A stretch of DNA of 49,721 bases. It comes from CAZWHE01 sp964633825. GTDB taxonomy: Bacteria > Planctomycetota > B15-G4 > CAYZWU01. Shown here piece after piece: positions 35,136-43,000 of the stretch (the first letter of the stretch is position 1; each line of letters starts with the position of its first letter). The position numbers were made by a program, and so were the translations under genes. The notes under the pieces were generated by a model, which was given only the letters and a program-made list of their open reading frames with translations, did no database searches and was not told the DNA's origin. Location: positions 1-49,721 of the forward strand of contig CAZWHE010000011.1 of NCBI GenBank assembly GCA_964633825.1, written 5' to 3'.

Positions 35136-35417
35136 ATGATAAAATCATTTAAGAATAAAGAAACGGAGAAAATCTACGGTTGTGACTTTTCCCGGAAATT
35201 TCCAAGAAACATTCAACCGGTTTCATTAAGAAAATTACGAATGATAAACAATGCAAAAAACATCAATGATTCAAGAATTCCGCCGGCAAACAGCTGGGAA
35301 AAGCTTACCGGTAAACGAAAAGGACAATACAGCATTAGGATCAACGATCAATGGCGCATCTGTTTCACCTGGCGTGGTGGAGATGCGCATGAGGTTGAAA
35401 TAACCGATTATCATTGA
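35136..35417 (+). CDS. higB: HigB-type (RelE/ParE-superfamily) mRNA-interferase toxin
   Basis: 93 residues. It matches the HigB plasmid-maintenance/killer family: MIKSFKNKETEKIY at the N-terminus and GQYSIRINDQWRICFTW with DAHEVEITDYH at the C-terminus, including the conserved Arg and the final Tyr-His. HigB cleaves mRNA on ribosomes. The toxin precedes the antitoxin, the usual higBA order. No clear ribosome-binding site, consistent with low toxin translation. Confidence 0.93.
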   Translation: MIKSFKNKETEKIYGCDFSRKFPRNIQPVSLRKLRMINNAKNINDSRIPPANSWEKLTGKRKGQYSIRINDQWRICFTWRGGDAHEVEITDYH

Positions 35418-35428
35418 GGAATAAGAGT

Positions 35429-35734
35429 ATGGCGAAAAAGAAAATGCGCCCAATACATCCCGGAGAAGTCCTTCTGGAAGAATTTCTCAAGCCGATGAAT
35501 ATGAGCCAAAACAAGCTCGCCATGAACATCAGCGTACCTCCACGAAGAATAAATGAGATTGTATTGGAGAAACGAAGAATTACCGCGGACACCGCCCTCA
35601 GGTTGGCGAGATTCTTTGGAACATCTGCTGAGTTTTGGCTTGGTTTGCAGTCGCAATACGACTTGGATGTCACGGCAGACAAACTCGGCAAATGCCTCGA
35701 CAAAGAAGTCAGGAAATATTCAGAAGCGATATAG
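35429..35734 (+). CDS. higA: HigA antitoxin, XRE-type helix-turn-helix
   Basis: 101 residues. The HigA signature is present: RPIHPGEVLLEEFLKP, MSQNKLAMNISVPPRRINEIVLEKRRITADTALRL and GTSAEFWLGLQSQYDL. It neutralises HigB and represses the operon. ATG 35429 is used because GAGGA (35416-35420), overlapping the higB stop, is 8 bases upstream. Confidence 0.94.
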   Translation: MAKKKMRPIHPGEVLLEEFLKPMNMSQNKLAMNISVPPRRINEIVLEKRRITADTALRLARFFGTSAEFWLGLQSQYDLDVTADKLGKCLDKEVRKYSEAI

Positions 35735-35766
35735 AACGATAGCCAGCTGATCGAATAAGGTGGTCC

Positions 35767-37005
35767 TTATTTTGCGTTTCCCGCCGGCGGCGGAAGGGAA
35801 ATCTTCCCCAGGAACACGGGATGGCGGGCCCCTGTCGCGTCCGGGAGGTTCGCCGTTGTCCCCGAGATCGTCTCCGACGCGAGGACGGCGAAGAGAACGG
35901 CTTCCTTTCCGTCCACGGGAACGCCGAAATGGGACGACGGGTGAACGGGCACGGGAGAGAAGCGCTCGGAAAGCATTGTCATGAGGGTCGTGTTGTGAAC
36001 CCCGCCGCCCGATGCGACCACGCGGGCTGGCGGAGCGATCTCCGGGTCCATGAAATCTTCGATCGCTCGGGTCACGGAGAGAGCGACGAGGGCCGCGGCC
36101 GTAGCGAGAAGACCTTCGGGAGAAAGTCCTTTTCCCCATTCGAGCATCCGGTCGACATAGCCGGACCCGAACATCTCGCGGCCCGTCGACTTGGGCGGAA
36201 GGCGCTTGAAGTATTCTCCTTCGAGAAGACGCTCCAGCAAAGAACGATCGACTTTTCCAAGTGCGGCGGCGCGGCCTTCGCGATCGCAAGGAGGATTTCC
36301 GGGAAGAACGCGCTCAGCCAGGCCGTCGAGAATCATGTTGGCCGGGCCGGTATCGAAACCGGACAGGGAGGAGAGATCTTTCCCCCCGGCCGTATCCGCT
36401 CCCGGAACGAAGGTGACATTGGCGATCCCGCCGAGATTGAGGGCTACCGTCGTGTCTTCGAGGTCGCGGAAAAGGATCCTGTCGAGGTATGGGGCGAGGG
36501 GGGCGCCTTCCCCGCCGGCCGCCATGTCGGCGGCGCGGAAATCGGAGAGGGCGACAAGGCCGCATTCGGCCGCGATGACGCATCCGTTTCCGATCTGTAG
36601 AGTCGCGCCGGGCCGGTCCCCGCGCGGGGGGGCGTGAAAAATCGTCTGCCCGTGGGATCCGACGAGGTCGATTTCGGAGAGCTCGATCCCGGCGTCTGCA
36701 GCGATCTTTTTGACGGTCTCGGCAAAGAAACGGCCTACCTCGAAATCGAGCCCGGCGATCTCGGCGGCGATCCCGCCGGTTTCGGCGGCGATCCCGCCGG
36801 CCGGGGCCCGGGCCGCAGTCAGCACCCTTTCTCTCAATGGGGCCGGATAGGGAAGCGTATCGTGGCGGATGATTTCGATTGAGAGGGAGCTTCCCGTTCC
36901 CCGGACGCGCACCAGAGCGGCATCGACGCCGTCGGCGCTCGTTCCCGAGATCAACCCCGCACAGAGGCGGCTGTTTTGGGCGGAAATCTTTTTCAGCAGA
37001 TTCAT
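35767..37005 (-). CDS. anmK: Anhydro-N-acetylmuramic acid kinase
   Basis: 412 residues. Conserved features are GLISGTSADGVDAALVR (nucleotide loop), GSHGQTIFH, LQIGNGCVIA, DFRAADMAAGGEGAPL and VVASGGGVHN. The enzyme cleaves and phosphorylates anhMurNAc during cell-wall recycling, giving MurNAc-6-phosphate. The start at 37005 (MNLLKK) is chosen; the longer frame begins with unlikely sequence. A tandem 21-bp repeat (36761-36800) adds GGIAAETGGIAAE to the protein in a helical region. No murQ or nagZ nearby. Confidence 0.92.
   Translation of the reverse strand: MNLLKKISAQNSRLCAGLISGTSADGVDAALVRVRGTGSSLSIEIIRHDTLPYPAPLRERVLTAARAPAGGIAAETGGIAAEIAGLDFEVGRFFAETVKKIAADAGIELSEIDLVGSHGQTIFHAPPRGDRPGATLQIGNGCVIAAECGLVALSDFRAADMAAGGEGAPLAPYLDRILFRDLEDTTVALNLGGIANVTFVPGADTAGGKDLSSLSGFDTGPANMILDGLAERVLPGNPPCDREGRAAALGKVDRSLLERLLEGEYFKRLPPKSTGREMFGSGYVDRMLEWGKGLSPEGLLATAAALVALSVTRAIEDFMDPEIAPPARVVASGGGVHNTTLMTMLSERFSPVPVHPSSHFGVPVDGKEAVLFAVLASETISGTTANLPDATGARHPVFLGKISLPPPAGNAK
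36761..36800. repeat. Two-copy 21-bp palindromic repeat inside anmK
   Basis: TCGGCGGCGATCCCGCCGG occurs twice with a 21-base period (36761 and 36782). Each unit is itself a hairpin (CGGCGG/CCGCCG). It encodes a repeated GGIAAE. Confidence 0.85.
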
Positions 37006-37286
37006 TTTCAAAGGCCGGCCCGGGTCTTGGAAATTGAATTCTCCCAACAACCCCGTATTCTGGGGTCTGTGACTCTTTGCCAATATGAGGCAGTTTATTC
37101 CATGAACTTCGATAAAGCCATAGACATTGTCGACCGGTTCATCGGTTTGGCGCCGAATCTCGCCCGAAGCGGCCATCCGGGCGGGTCGCGGTCGGAAACC
37201 CGCCCAGAAGGCTGGCCACTTTCAGGGGCTCGGAACGCTTATAATAATATGGCCCTTCCATGTCGAAATCGATCGGAGACAAAGAG

Positions 37287-38306
37287 ATGAAAAAATATGT
37301 TCCTCTCGCGGCAATCCTTTCCCTCCTCCTTTCCTGTATCGAATTCGAAAAACAAACGATGACCCTGCGTTACGACAAGGAGAACGACCGGCTTCTCATT
37401 TTCCAGGTCTACGAAGGTATTTCGGGAAGCGGCGTTGATCCGCTGGGAGGCTTTTTCACTGTAACACTTGGAAAAACCAAAAAGGATGACGAGGATAAAG
37501 ATGCGGACAGCGTTGCATCACTCCTGACGACGAAAGAGGTGGAGCAGCTCCGCTCGGTGATGGAAGGGGAAAGGACTTTCTTCTTTTCAAACTGGATCGC
37601 TGAATACAACCGCGAAGCCCTGGAAGAGTCCCTCGCAGAGGACGGTATCGGCGGGAAGAAGGAGAAGCTTACCTATAAAGAGATCAGGGCGGTGAGCGAA
37701 GCCCGGATCCTGATAAGGCTCATCCTTGATAACACGAAGGTCCGGAACGGAGAGTTCTACCTGAACGAGGAGGAGAAGCTTTCGGGTTATCAGTTCGTCG
37801 CCGTCGAAAACGCGTCTTGCATTGTCGACCAGGCGAACCGCGCCATTTCCGCCGCCCTGCTCGGGATCGAGTTTCTCGAAGCCGACGAGATGCTGAAAAG
37901 CATGAAAGACATTCTCATCACGGCCGCTTCCAACAACCACGAATGGATCGCCCTCGACGGAAACTGCATCACGGTCAGGATCCCCATGCCCTACGAACAA
38001 TTCCGAATGATCAAGGACGACATCGTGGAAGACATACCCGAATCATGCGACCGCCCCGACGAAGGAGAGTGCGCGGCGGTTCAAACCTTCTCTTCGATCT
38101 CCGAAGTCCTGCAATCCGATTTCTGGGTCTCCTATGTGGGCGAAACGCTCGAAATCACGATCGGCCACCCCTCGGCGGACCGGACCCGCGTTGCGCTGAC
38201 CTGCTCCGGAAAATACAACCCGAGCGCCTTGAACTACGTGTCAGAGGTTTACGGCATTGCCGAGGAGGTCGACATCGAAAAAACGATGGACACCTTTTTC
38301 GAGTAA
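37287..38306 (+). CDS. Predicted lipoprotein of unknown function
   Basis: 339 residues. ATG 37287 follows CGGAGACAAAGAG; an upstream start at 37260 is in frame. Signal peptide ends at LLLSC (C17). The protein is acidic with no recognisable catalytic motif. It contains MTLRYDKENDRLLIFQVYEGI near the N-terminus and a long alpha/beta-like body. I do not recognise the family. It stands alone between divergent anmK and convergent hpt (28 bases away). Confidence 0.7.
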   Translation: MKKYVPLAAILSLLLSCIEFEKQTMTLRYDKENDRLLIFQVYEGISGSGVDPLGGFFTVTLGKTKKDDEDKDADSVASLLTTKEVEQLRSVMEGERTFFFSNWIAEYNREALEESLAEDGIGGKKEKLTYKEIRAVSEARILIRLILDNTKVRNGEFYLNEEEKLSGYQFVAVENASCIVDQANRAISAALLGIEFLEADEMLKSMKDILITAASNNHEWIALDGNCITVRIPMPYEQFRMIKDDIVEDIPESCDRPDEGECAAVQTFSSISEVLQSDFWVSYVGETLEITIGHPSADRTRVALTCSGKYNPSALNYVSEVYGIAEEVDIEKTMDTFFE

Positions 38307-38334
38307 GGAGGACACAATACGCAGTGATCCCCAT

Positions 38335-38958
38335 TCACTGCACATACTCTTCTTCGAGCACGCCCACAAACGGAAGGTTGCGGTATTTTTCGTTGTAGTC
38401 GAGACCGTATCCGACGACGAACTCGTCGGGGACGACGAATCCACAGTAATCGACCTGGAGCTCCACCTCGCGGCGGGCGGGTTTGTCCATGAGCGTCGCC
38501 AGACGGACGGAGCGGGGGGAGAGGGTGGCCGAGACCCTGTCGAGAAACCCCTTCATCTGCCGGCCCGTGTCCACGATGTCCTCCACGAGAAGGAGGTCCT
38601 TGCCGGTCACGTCGTTCTTGAGAAGCATCGTGGTTTGTCCCTCGCCCGTGGACCGGTCATCGATATAGCTCGAGATCCTCACCGAATCGAACTCCACGTT
38701 TTCGTTGTCAATCAGGTAGGAGAGCTCGGACGAGAACTTCTGCGCGCCCTGGAGAACGGTCACGATCACGAGGGCGTCGGACCCGCGATAATCCTCTGTG
38801 ACCTGCCTCGCCAGAAATTGGATCCGTTTCCTGATGATGTCCTCGGGAATCAGGATGTACTTGATCCGCTTTCTGACCCAGTTCAGTTCGATCGAATCGG
38901 AGGTCTCGTGATAACTGCCGTCCCTGACATCGATCGGCTGAGTGAAGTTCTTACACAC
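38335..38958 (-). CDS. hpt: Hypoxanthine phosphoribosyltransferase
   Basis: 207 residues. The PRPP-binding motif LLLVEDIVDTGRQM is near 121-134, and the late region GYGLDYNEKYRNLPFVGVL is typical of HPRT. It salvages hypoxanthine/guanine to nucleotides. The GTG start at 38958 has GGGAGGAG eight bases upstream. The N-terminal ~30 residues before LIPEDIIRKRI are longer than in many HPRTs. It is immediately downstream of the pseudo-gluzincin gene (28-base gap) on the same strand. Confidence 0.93.
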   Translation of the reverse strand: MCKNFTQPIDVRDGSYHETSDSIELNWVRKRIKYILIPEDIIRKRIQFLARQVTEDYRGSDALVIVTVLQGAQKFSSELSYLIDNENVEFDSVRISSYIDDRSTGEGQTTMLLKNDVTGKDLLLVEDIVDTGRQMKGFLDRVSATLSPRSVRLATLMDKPARREVELQVDYCGFVVPDEFVVGYGLDYNEKYRNLPFVGVLEEEYVQ

Positions 38959-38986
38959 AATATCCGCTCCTCCCTGCTACTCGAGC

Positions 38987-40162
38987 TCAGCGTTTTTTTC
39001 CCTTTTTCGGCTTCAACCGGTAGTTGGTTTTTACGTACTCCTTCCATGCTTCCTCAAAGCGGAAGGGCGTCATGCCCAGCGCCTTTTTCGTAACCTCGGC
39101 GATCGGCTTCCGCTGCTTGACGAGGCGGCAGACCTCGCCGAACCTGTCCGGATGTTTTTTGAGAATGAAATCGACATAGGACCAGGAATGCATGTGCTCG
39201 CTCGGATTCAACAGATCCGTGTTCTTCGAGGTGACATCGAAGAATGAAAGAGTCCTCTTCTGCCTGACGTATGTCAGGACAGTGGGCTCCCACTTGCCGA
39301 ACTTGAAGTTGCCGATCGAGTCCCCTTCGCGGTAGCAGTAATTCCTCACACCCCCGAGGTGGCCGAAATACTTGAGCTCGTAATGGTGGGCAAAGCCCGC
39401 GTCAACCCACCCCCCCCTGATATTGCCCGGCCAGATTCCGTCCCACACATTGGAAAGGAGACAGTGGACGACGTTGTGCACCACGGCCTGGTGGAGCTCG
39501 AACTCTTCGTGAAGATAACCTTTGTTGTAATATATTGTAAATATCGGCTTTGCGCCGATCATGTACGACTTGGTGTTCGAGCTGTGGCGGCAGTACTTGA
39601 GCGCCGTTTTCACGAGATCTTTTTCCCGCTCCCAGATCATGACATGGGTTTTGGCAAGGTAATCCTTTTCAGTAACGCCGAGGTCCCGGTTGACATCCTC
39701 GAAAAGCTTCTCCAGGCGCTCCAGGTAGAGGTGGGCGGCCCCGTGGAGCTTAACCCCTTTCAAACCGACCGTGATCTTGGCGACATTGAAAGTGATGATG
39801 AAATGATCAGACTCGGCGTGGATGATCCTGCTCTTTCTCCTCTTCCCGCTGAGACAGTTGTCGATCTCGCGCATCTCTTTGAGCCAGGCTTCGTTCTCTT
39901 CCCAGGCTTTGAGCGCTTTGGGCTCGGGCTTGTTCGAACAGCGCCCGCACGCCTTGAAAAAAGTCCCGCGGCATTCGGAACAGACAACGAACTCGCTGCA
40001 GCGGAAAAACCCTTTTTCCTTCTCGAGCTCATCCCTCTTGTGTTCCTTGCACGGGACCACTCCGCTCTTTTTGCAGATGTGGCAGGGAACGGGCTTTTTT
40101 TCGTCTCCACCGGGCAAATCGCCCGGAGTGATCAGAAGGAGCAGCAAGAGCCAATGAACCAC
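38987..40162 (-). CDS. Exported gluzincin-like protein with altered HExxH and two N-terminal Cys clusters
   Basis: 391 residues. A hydrophobic N-terminus (VHWLLLLLLI) suggests export. Cys pairs C27/C30 with C38, and C55, C61/C64, C72/C75 resemble DnaJ-type CxxC zinc knuckles. The C-terminal part fits a peptidase-MA/gluzincin fold. In the first motif, VVHNVVHCLL, Asn230 replaces the catalytic Glu of HExxH (H229, H233 kept). In the second, GGWVDAGFAHHYE, Asp254 replaces the Glu ligand. It is therefore probably a catalytically inactive relative or binds metal differently. GTG start at 40162. Same strand as hpt, 28 bases upstream of it. Function unknown. Confidence 0.72.
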   Translation of the reverse strand: MVHWLLLLLLITPGDLPGGDEKKPVPCHICKKSGVVPCKEHKRDELEKEKGFFRCSEFVVCSECRGTFFKACGRCSNKPEPKALKAWEENEAWLKEMREIDNCLSGKRRKSRIIHAESDHFIITFNVAKITVGLKGVKLHGAAHLYLERLEKLFEDVNRDLGVTEKDYLAKTHVMIWEREKDLVKTALKYCRHSSNTKSYMIGAKPIFTIYYNKGYLHEEFELHQAVVHNVVHCLLSNVWDGIWPGNIRGGWVDAGFAHHYELKYFGHLGGVRNYCYREGDSIGNFKFGKWEPTVLTYVRQKRTLSFFDVTSKNTDLLNPSEHMHSWSYVDFILKKHPDRFGEVCRLVKQRKPIAEVTKKALGMTPFRFEEAWKEYVKTNYRLKPKKGKKR

Positions 40163-40381
40163 AACACAACCTCGAAAGAATTTGCCGGTTTCGGCCGGCC
40201 GGCTTTCCTATCAATCACCGGACGGGGTCGCCTTTTTGTTGTTTCTCGTCTCAAATATACCAAAGATAAAATCCCGGAACCCCTGAAATTGCTTATTTCG
40301 CGCTAGACTCCCGGTCAATGTTGGGATATACTTTTCATAGTTATAGAAAATAAGCTAATAAAGAGACTGATGGTGCTCTCA
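40163..40381. other. Intergenic region upstream of the pseudo-gluzincin gene
   Basis: No gene seen. At 40184-40208 lies GCCGGTTTCGGCCGGCCGG plus TTTCC, a shortened relative of the palindromic repeat found in three coding regions. The stretch 40310-40380 is AT-rich. Confidence 0.5.
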
Positions 40382-40544
40382 TTGACAGCACGCCCCTGTG
40401 CAGCAGATATCTCCGGCTCTCTTTCCGTCTGAAAACCAGTACATTTTCTCATCGTTCATAACGAAGGACTCGTCGATGAGAAGGTGATGGGGAAAACATC
40501 CCCATAAATTGAGCCGCCTCCGTCAAGGAGGCGGCGGTTTTTTT
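40382..40544 (+). ncRNA. Candidate small RNA with own promoter and terminator
   Basis: TTGACA (40382-40387) with a weak GATATC -10 18 bases later is followed by about 130 bases without a coding frame. The stretch ends in a short hairpin (ATGGGG/CCCCAT, about 40488-40506) and a strong terminator (40513-40544). No Rfam class is recognised. It could instead be a leader of the HAD gene starting at 40696. Confidence 0.35.
40513..40544 (+). terminator. Strong intrinsic terminator
   Basis: GCCGCCTCC pairs perfectly with GGAGGCGGC (loop GTCAA), then GG and seven T's. It is 152 bases upstream of the HAD gene and has no plus-strand protein gene before it. Confidence 0.85.
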
Positions 40545-40695
40545 GGAAGACCCGGGGGTTCCATTCCCGTCCACACCGTCCGGAAGCCATGCCGCGAGCG
40601 GCCGGCAAGGCCGATTGTCCCTTTACAAGCACGAGTCAAAAGGTTATCCCGCTTGAATTGTCGCCGTAAAAAGAATCCCCATCGGGAGGCGTGTC

Positions 40696-41376
40696 ATGCT
40701 CGCAGAGCTCATCGACGGATCGGAGGCCCTTCTTTTCGATTTCGACGGCGTCATCGCCGATTCGGAGCCCTTCTTCTACGAGAGCTACAACAATGCCTTC
40801 AAAAAAAGAGGGCACGAGATCGACAGGATCGAGTACTGGGAATTCTGGACCTCCCGGGGCGAAGGGGTCACCGGAGAAGTCGCCCGCCACAATCTCCCGT
40901 TCACTGAAAAAGACCTCGAAGAGATCTATGCCGAACGGCGCACGTCCTACTCGGAGTTCTGCCGCACAGGGAAAGTCAAGCTCTACCCCGGCATGATGGA
41001 AGGGGTTGCGGCCCTCGTCCGGAAGGGCAAGCCCTGCGCAATCGCATCCAACTCTTTCGAAGACGACATCATCGAGATCCTGAAATGCGCGGGCTTTCCC
41101 GACCCGCCCTGTCCAGTGATCGGCCGCAGAAAAGGGCTTCGCACGAAACCGGCGCCCGACATCTTCGTCTACACAGCGGGCGTGCTCGGCGCCGAGCCGG
41201 CTGCGTGCCTCGTTGTCGAGGACGCGCGGAAGGGGCTCGAGGCGGCCCGGGCAAGCGGCATGGCGTGCGTCATCGTGAGAACGCCATACAACAGAAAATC
41301 CGATTTCACAGAAGCCGACATCGTTGTCGAGAGCCACGAAACCCTCGGACATACGATCTCTGCCTGGGCGGAGTAA
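40696..41376 (+). CDS. HAD-superfamily phosphatase (beta-phosphoglucomutase / phosphoglycolate phosphatase-like)
   Basis: 226 residues. Motif I DFDGVIADSEP is at the N-terminus, motif II is near ASNS, the Lys lies in RTKPAPDIF and motif IV is VVEDARKGLEAA. A helical cap (about 25-90) is of the small type. It would act on a phosphorylated sugar or alcohol; the substrate cannot be read. Start ATG follows GGGAGG. Confidence 0.9.
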   Translation: MLAELIDGSEALLFDFDGVIADSEPFFYESYNNAFKKRGHEIDRIEYWEFWTSRGEGVTGEVARHNLPFTEKDLEEIYAERRTSYSEFCRTGKVKLYPGMMEGVAALVRKGKPCAIASNSFEDDIIEILKCAGFPDPPCPVIGRRKGLRTKPAPDIFVYTAGVLGAEPAACLVVEDARKGLEAARASGMACVIVRTPYNRKSDFTEADIVVESHETLGHTISAWAE

Positions 41377-41404
41377 AAACGAATCAATATAGAGCCCTTC
41401 TCGC

Positions 41405-42976
41405 ATGGGAGGCGGCGCTTTGGAAAAAATGCTCACCTCAGGCCGTTCCTATCTCATCGGCGCGCTGCTCGTCGCCGCCGTGGCCGTTGTCTACTGGAAC
41501 GGACTGGACGCCGATTTTCTCGTCCACCACGACGACGATGATTATGTCACCGGCAATCCCAACGTCATGAAAGGATTGGGCATCGAAAGCGCGGCATGGG
41601 CCTTCACCCACGCACACGCGTGCAACTGGCACCCTCTCACCTGGATTTCACACCAATGGGACGTCACGCGCTACGGGCTCGATCCCCGCGGCCATCATCT
41701 GACCAGCCTGATCCTGCATGGGTTGAACACCCTTCTCCTCTTCCTTGTCATCAGCCGGATGACCGGGGCCGTGTGGCGCAGCGCCTTCGCGGCCGCTCTT
41801 TTCGGAATTCACCCCCTCCACGTCGAGTCGGCCGCCTGGATCGCCGAGAGGAAAGACGTGCTCAGCACGCTCTTCATGATGCTCGCCATCTGGGCCTATA
41901 TCGGATACTCGAGGAGGCCCCATCCGGCTCGATACCTCCTGGTCGTGCTCCTCTTCATCCTGGGACTCCTTTCCAAGCCGATGGTCGTGACCCTTCCTTT
42001 CGTGCTCCTCCTTCTCGACTACTGGCCGTTGAAAAGAATGGTCTTTGCGAAGCACCCGCCCGGCAAGGACGAAAACAGTAGTAAAAAGGAATGCCCCGCT
42101 TTTCCGCCGAAGAGACCGGCATGGCTGGTCCTGGAAAAAACGCCCCTCTTCGCGCTGTCGGCGGCATCGTGCGCAGTGACCCTCATCGTGCAGAAGGAGG
42201 GGGGCGCCGTGCAAGGCTTTCCGCTGCTGACCAGGATTTCGAACGCCCTCGTTGCGTACGTCGAATACATATTAAAAACAATTTGGCCGAGCAGGCTGTC
42301 GGCCCTCTATCCCCACCCGGAAGAATCGATTCCTTTGTGGCAGGCTGCTGCGGCCGCGGCGTTTCTCATCGCGGCGACAGGGCTCGTTTTTTATTTCGGC
42401 CGGCGATTTCGGCCGTCCGGCCGGCGGTTTCCCTACCTGCTCGTCGGGTGGCTCTGGTTCATCGGAACGCTCGTGCCCGTCATCGGGCTCGTGCAGGTGG
42501 GAAACCAGGCCATGGCCGACCGCTACACCTACATTCCATTGATCGGACTCTTCCTCATTGCGGCATGGGGGATTCGCGACCTGTTCAGGCAACGGGCCGG
42601 AACGTTGATCGCTCTTGCCGCGGTCTGTGCACTGGCCGCAACTGCGCGGGTCCAGGTCGGCCGCTGGAAAGACAGCCCCACCCTCTTCCGGCACGCCCTT
42701 TACGTGACGGAGAACAATTACCTCGCTGAACACGATCTCGGAATGGCCCTCATCCTGACCGGCAAGCCCGAGGAAGGGGTCGAGCATCTCCGCAGCGCCG
42801 TCAGGATCAAGCCCGGCTGGGGGGTGGCGTACGTCAACCTCGCCATGGTGCAGCACTGCCTCGGGAACCACGCCGAAGCCTGGAAATACGTTCACCTCGG
42901 TCGGAAACACGGCTTCGAACCGGATGCCCGGTTCCTGAACGACCTCTCCAAAGAGATGAAAGATCCGGGCGAGTAA
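41405..42976 (+). CDS. TMTC/DUF1736-like GT-C membrane glycosyltransferase with short TPR tail
   Basis: 523 residues. It has the same design as the 716-residue gene at 27190: an external-loop acidic motif (HHDDDDYVTGNPNV), HPLHVESAAWIAERKDVLS in a membrane-edge loop, ten or more helices, and a C-terminal TPR-like pair (LGMALILTGKPEEGVEHLRSAV). A TTG at 41420, seven bases after GGGAGG, may be the true start. The loop GRRFRPSGRRFP holds the palindromic repeat shared with the other TMTC gene. 28 bases after the HAD gene. Same-fold proteins glycosylate exported proteins; the donor is unknown. Confidence 0.85.
   Translation: MGGGALEKMLTSGRSYLIGALLVAAVAVVYWNGLDADFLVHHDDDDYVTGNPNVMKGLGIESAAWAFTHAHACNWHPLTWISHQWDVTRYGLDPRGHHLTSLILHGLNTLLLFLVISRMTGAVWRSAFAAALFGIHPLHVESAAWIAERKDVLSTLFMMLAIWAYIGYSRRPHPARYLLVVLLFILGLLSKPMVVTLPFVLLLLDYWPLKRMVFAKHPPGKDENSSKKECPAFPPKRPAWLVLEKTPLFALSAASCAVTLIVQKEGGAVQGFPLLTRISNALVAYVEYILKTIWPSRLSALYPHPEESIPLWQAAAAAAFLIAATGLVFYFGRRFRPSGRRFPYLLVGWLWFIGTLVPVIGLVQVGNQAMADRYTYIPLIGLFLIAAWGIRDLFRQRAGTLIALAAVCALAATARVQVGRWKDSPTLFRHALYVTENNYLAEHDLGMALILTGKPEEGVEHLRSAVRIKPGWGVAYVNLAMVQHCLGNHAEAWKYVHLGRKHGFEPDARFLNDLSKEMKDPGE
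42398..42432. repeat. GC palindromic repeat, copy B (longest)
   Basis: 42407-42432 is identical to 28178-28203. 42398-42414 (GGCCGGCGATTTCGGCC) is identical to the reverse complement of 46387-46403. It encodes GRRFRPSGRRF in a loop of the TMTC-like protein. Confidence 0.88.
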
Positions 42977-43000
42977 GAGACAGCCGATATCGAGGGGTGA

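Noticed and set aside
40382..40544. SRP RNA, 6S RNA or tmRNA
   Set aside because: The conserved GGAAGCAGC-type loop of SRP RNA and the tmRNA ends are absent.
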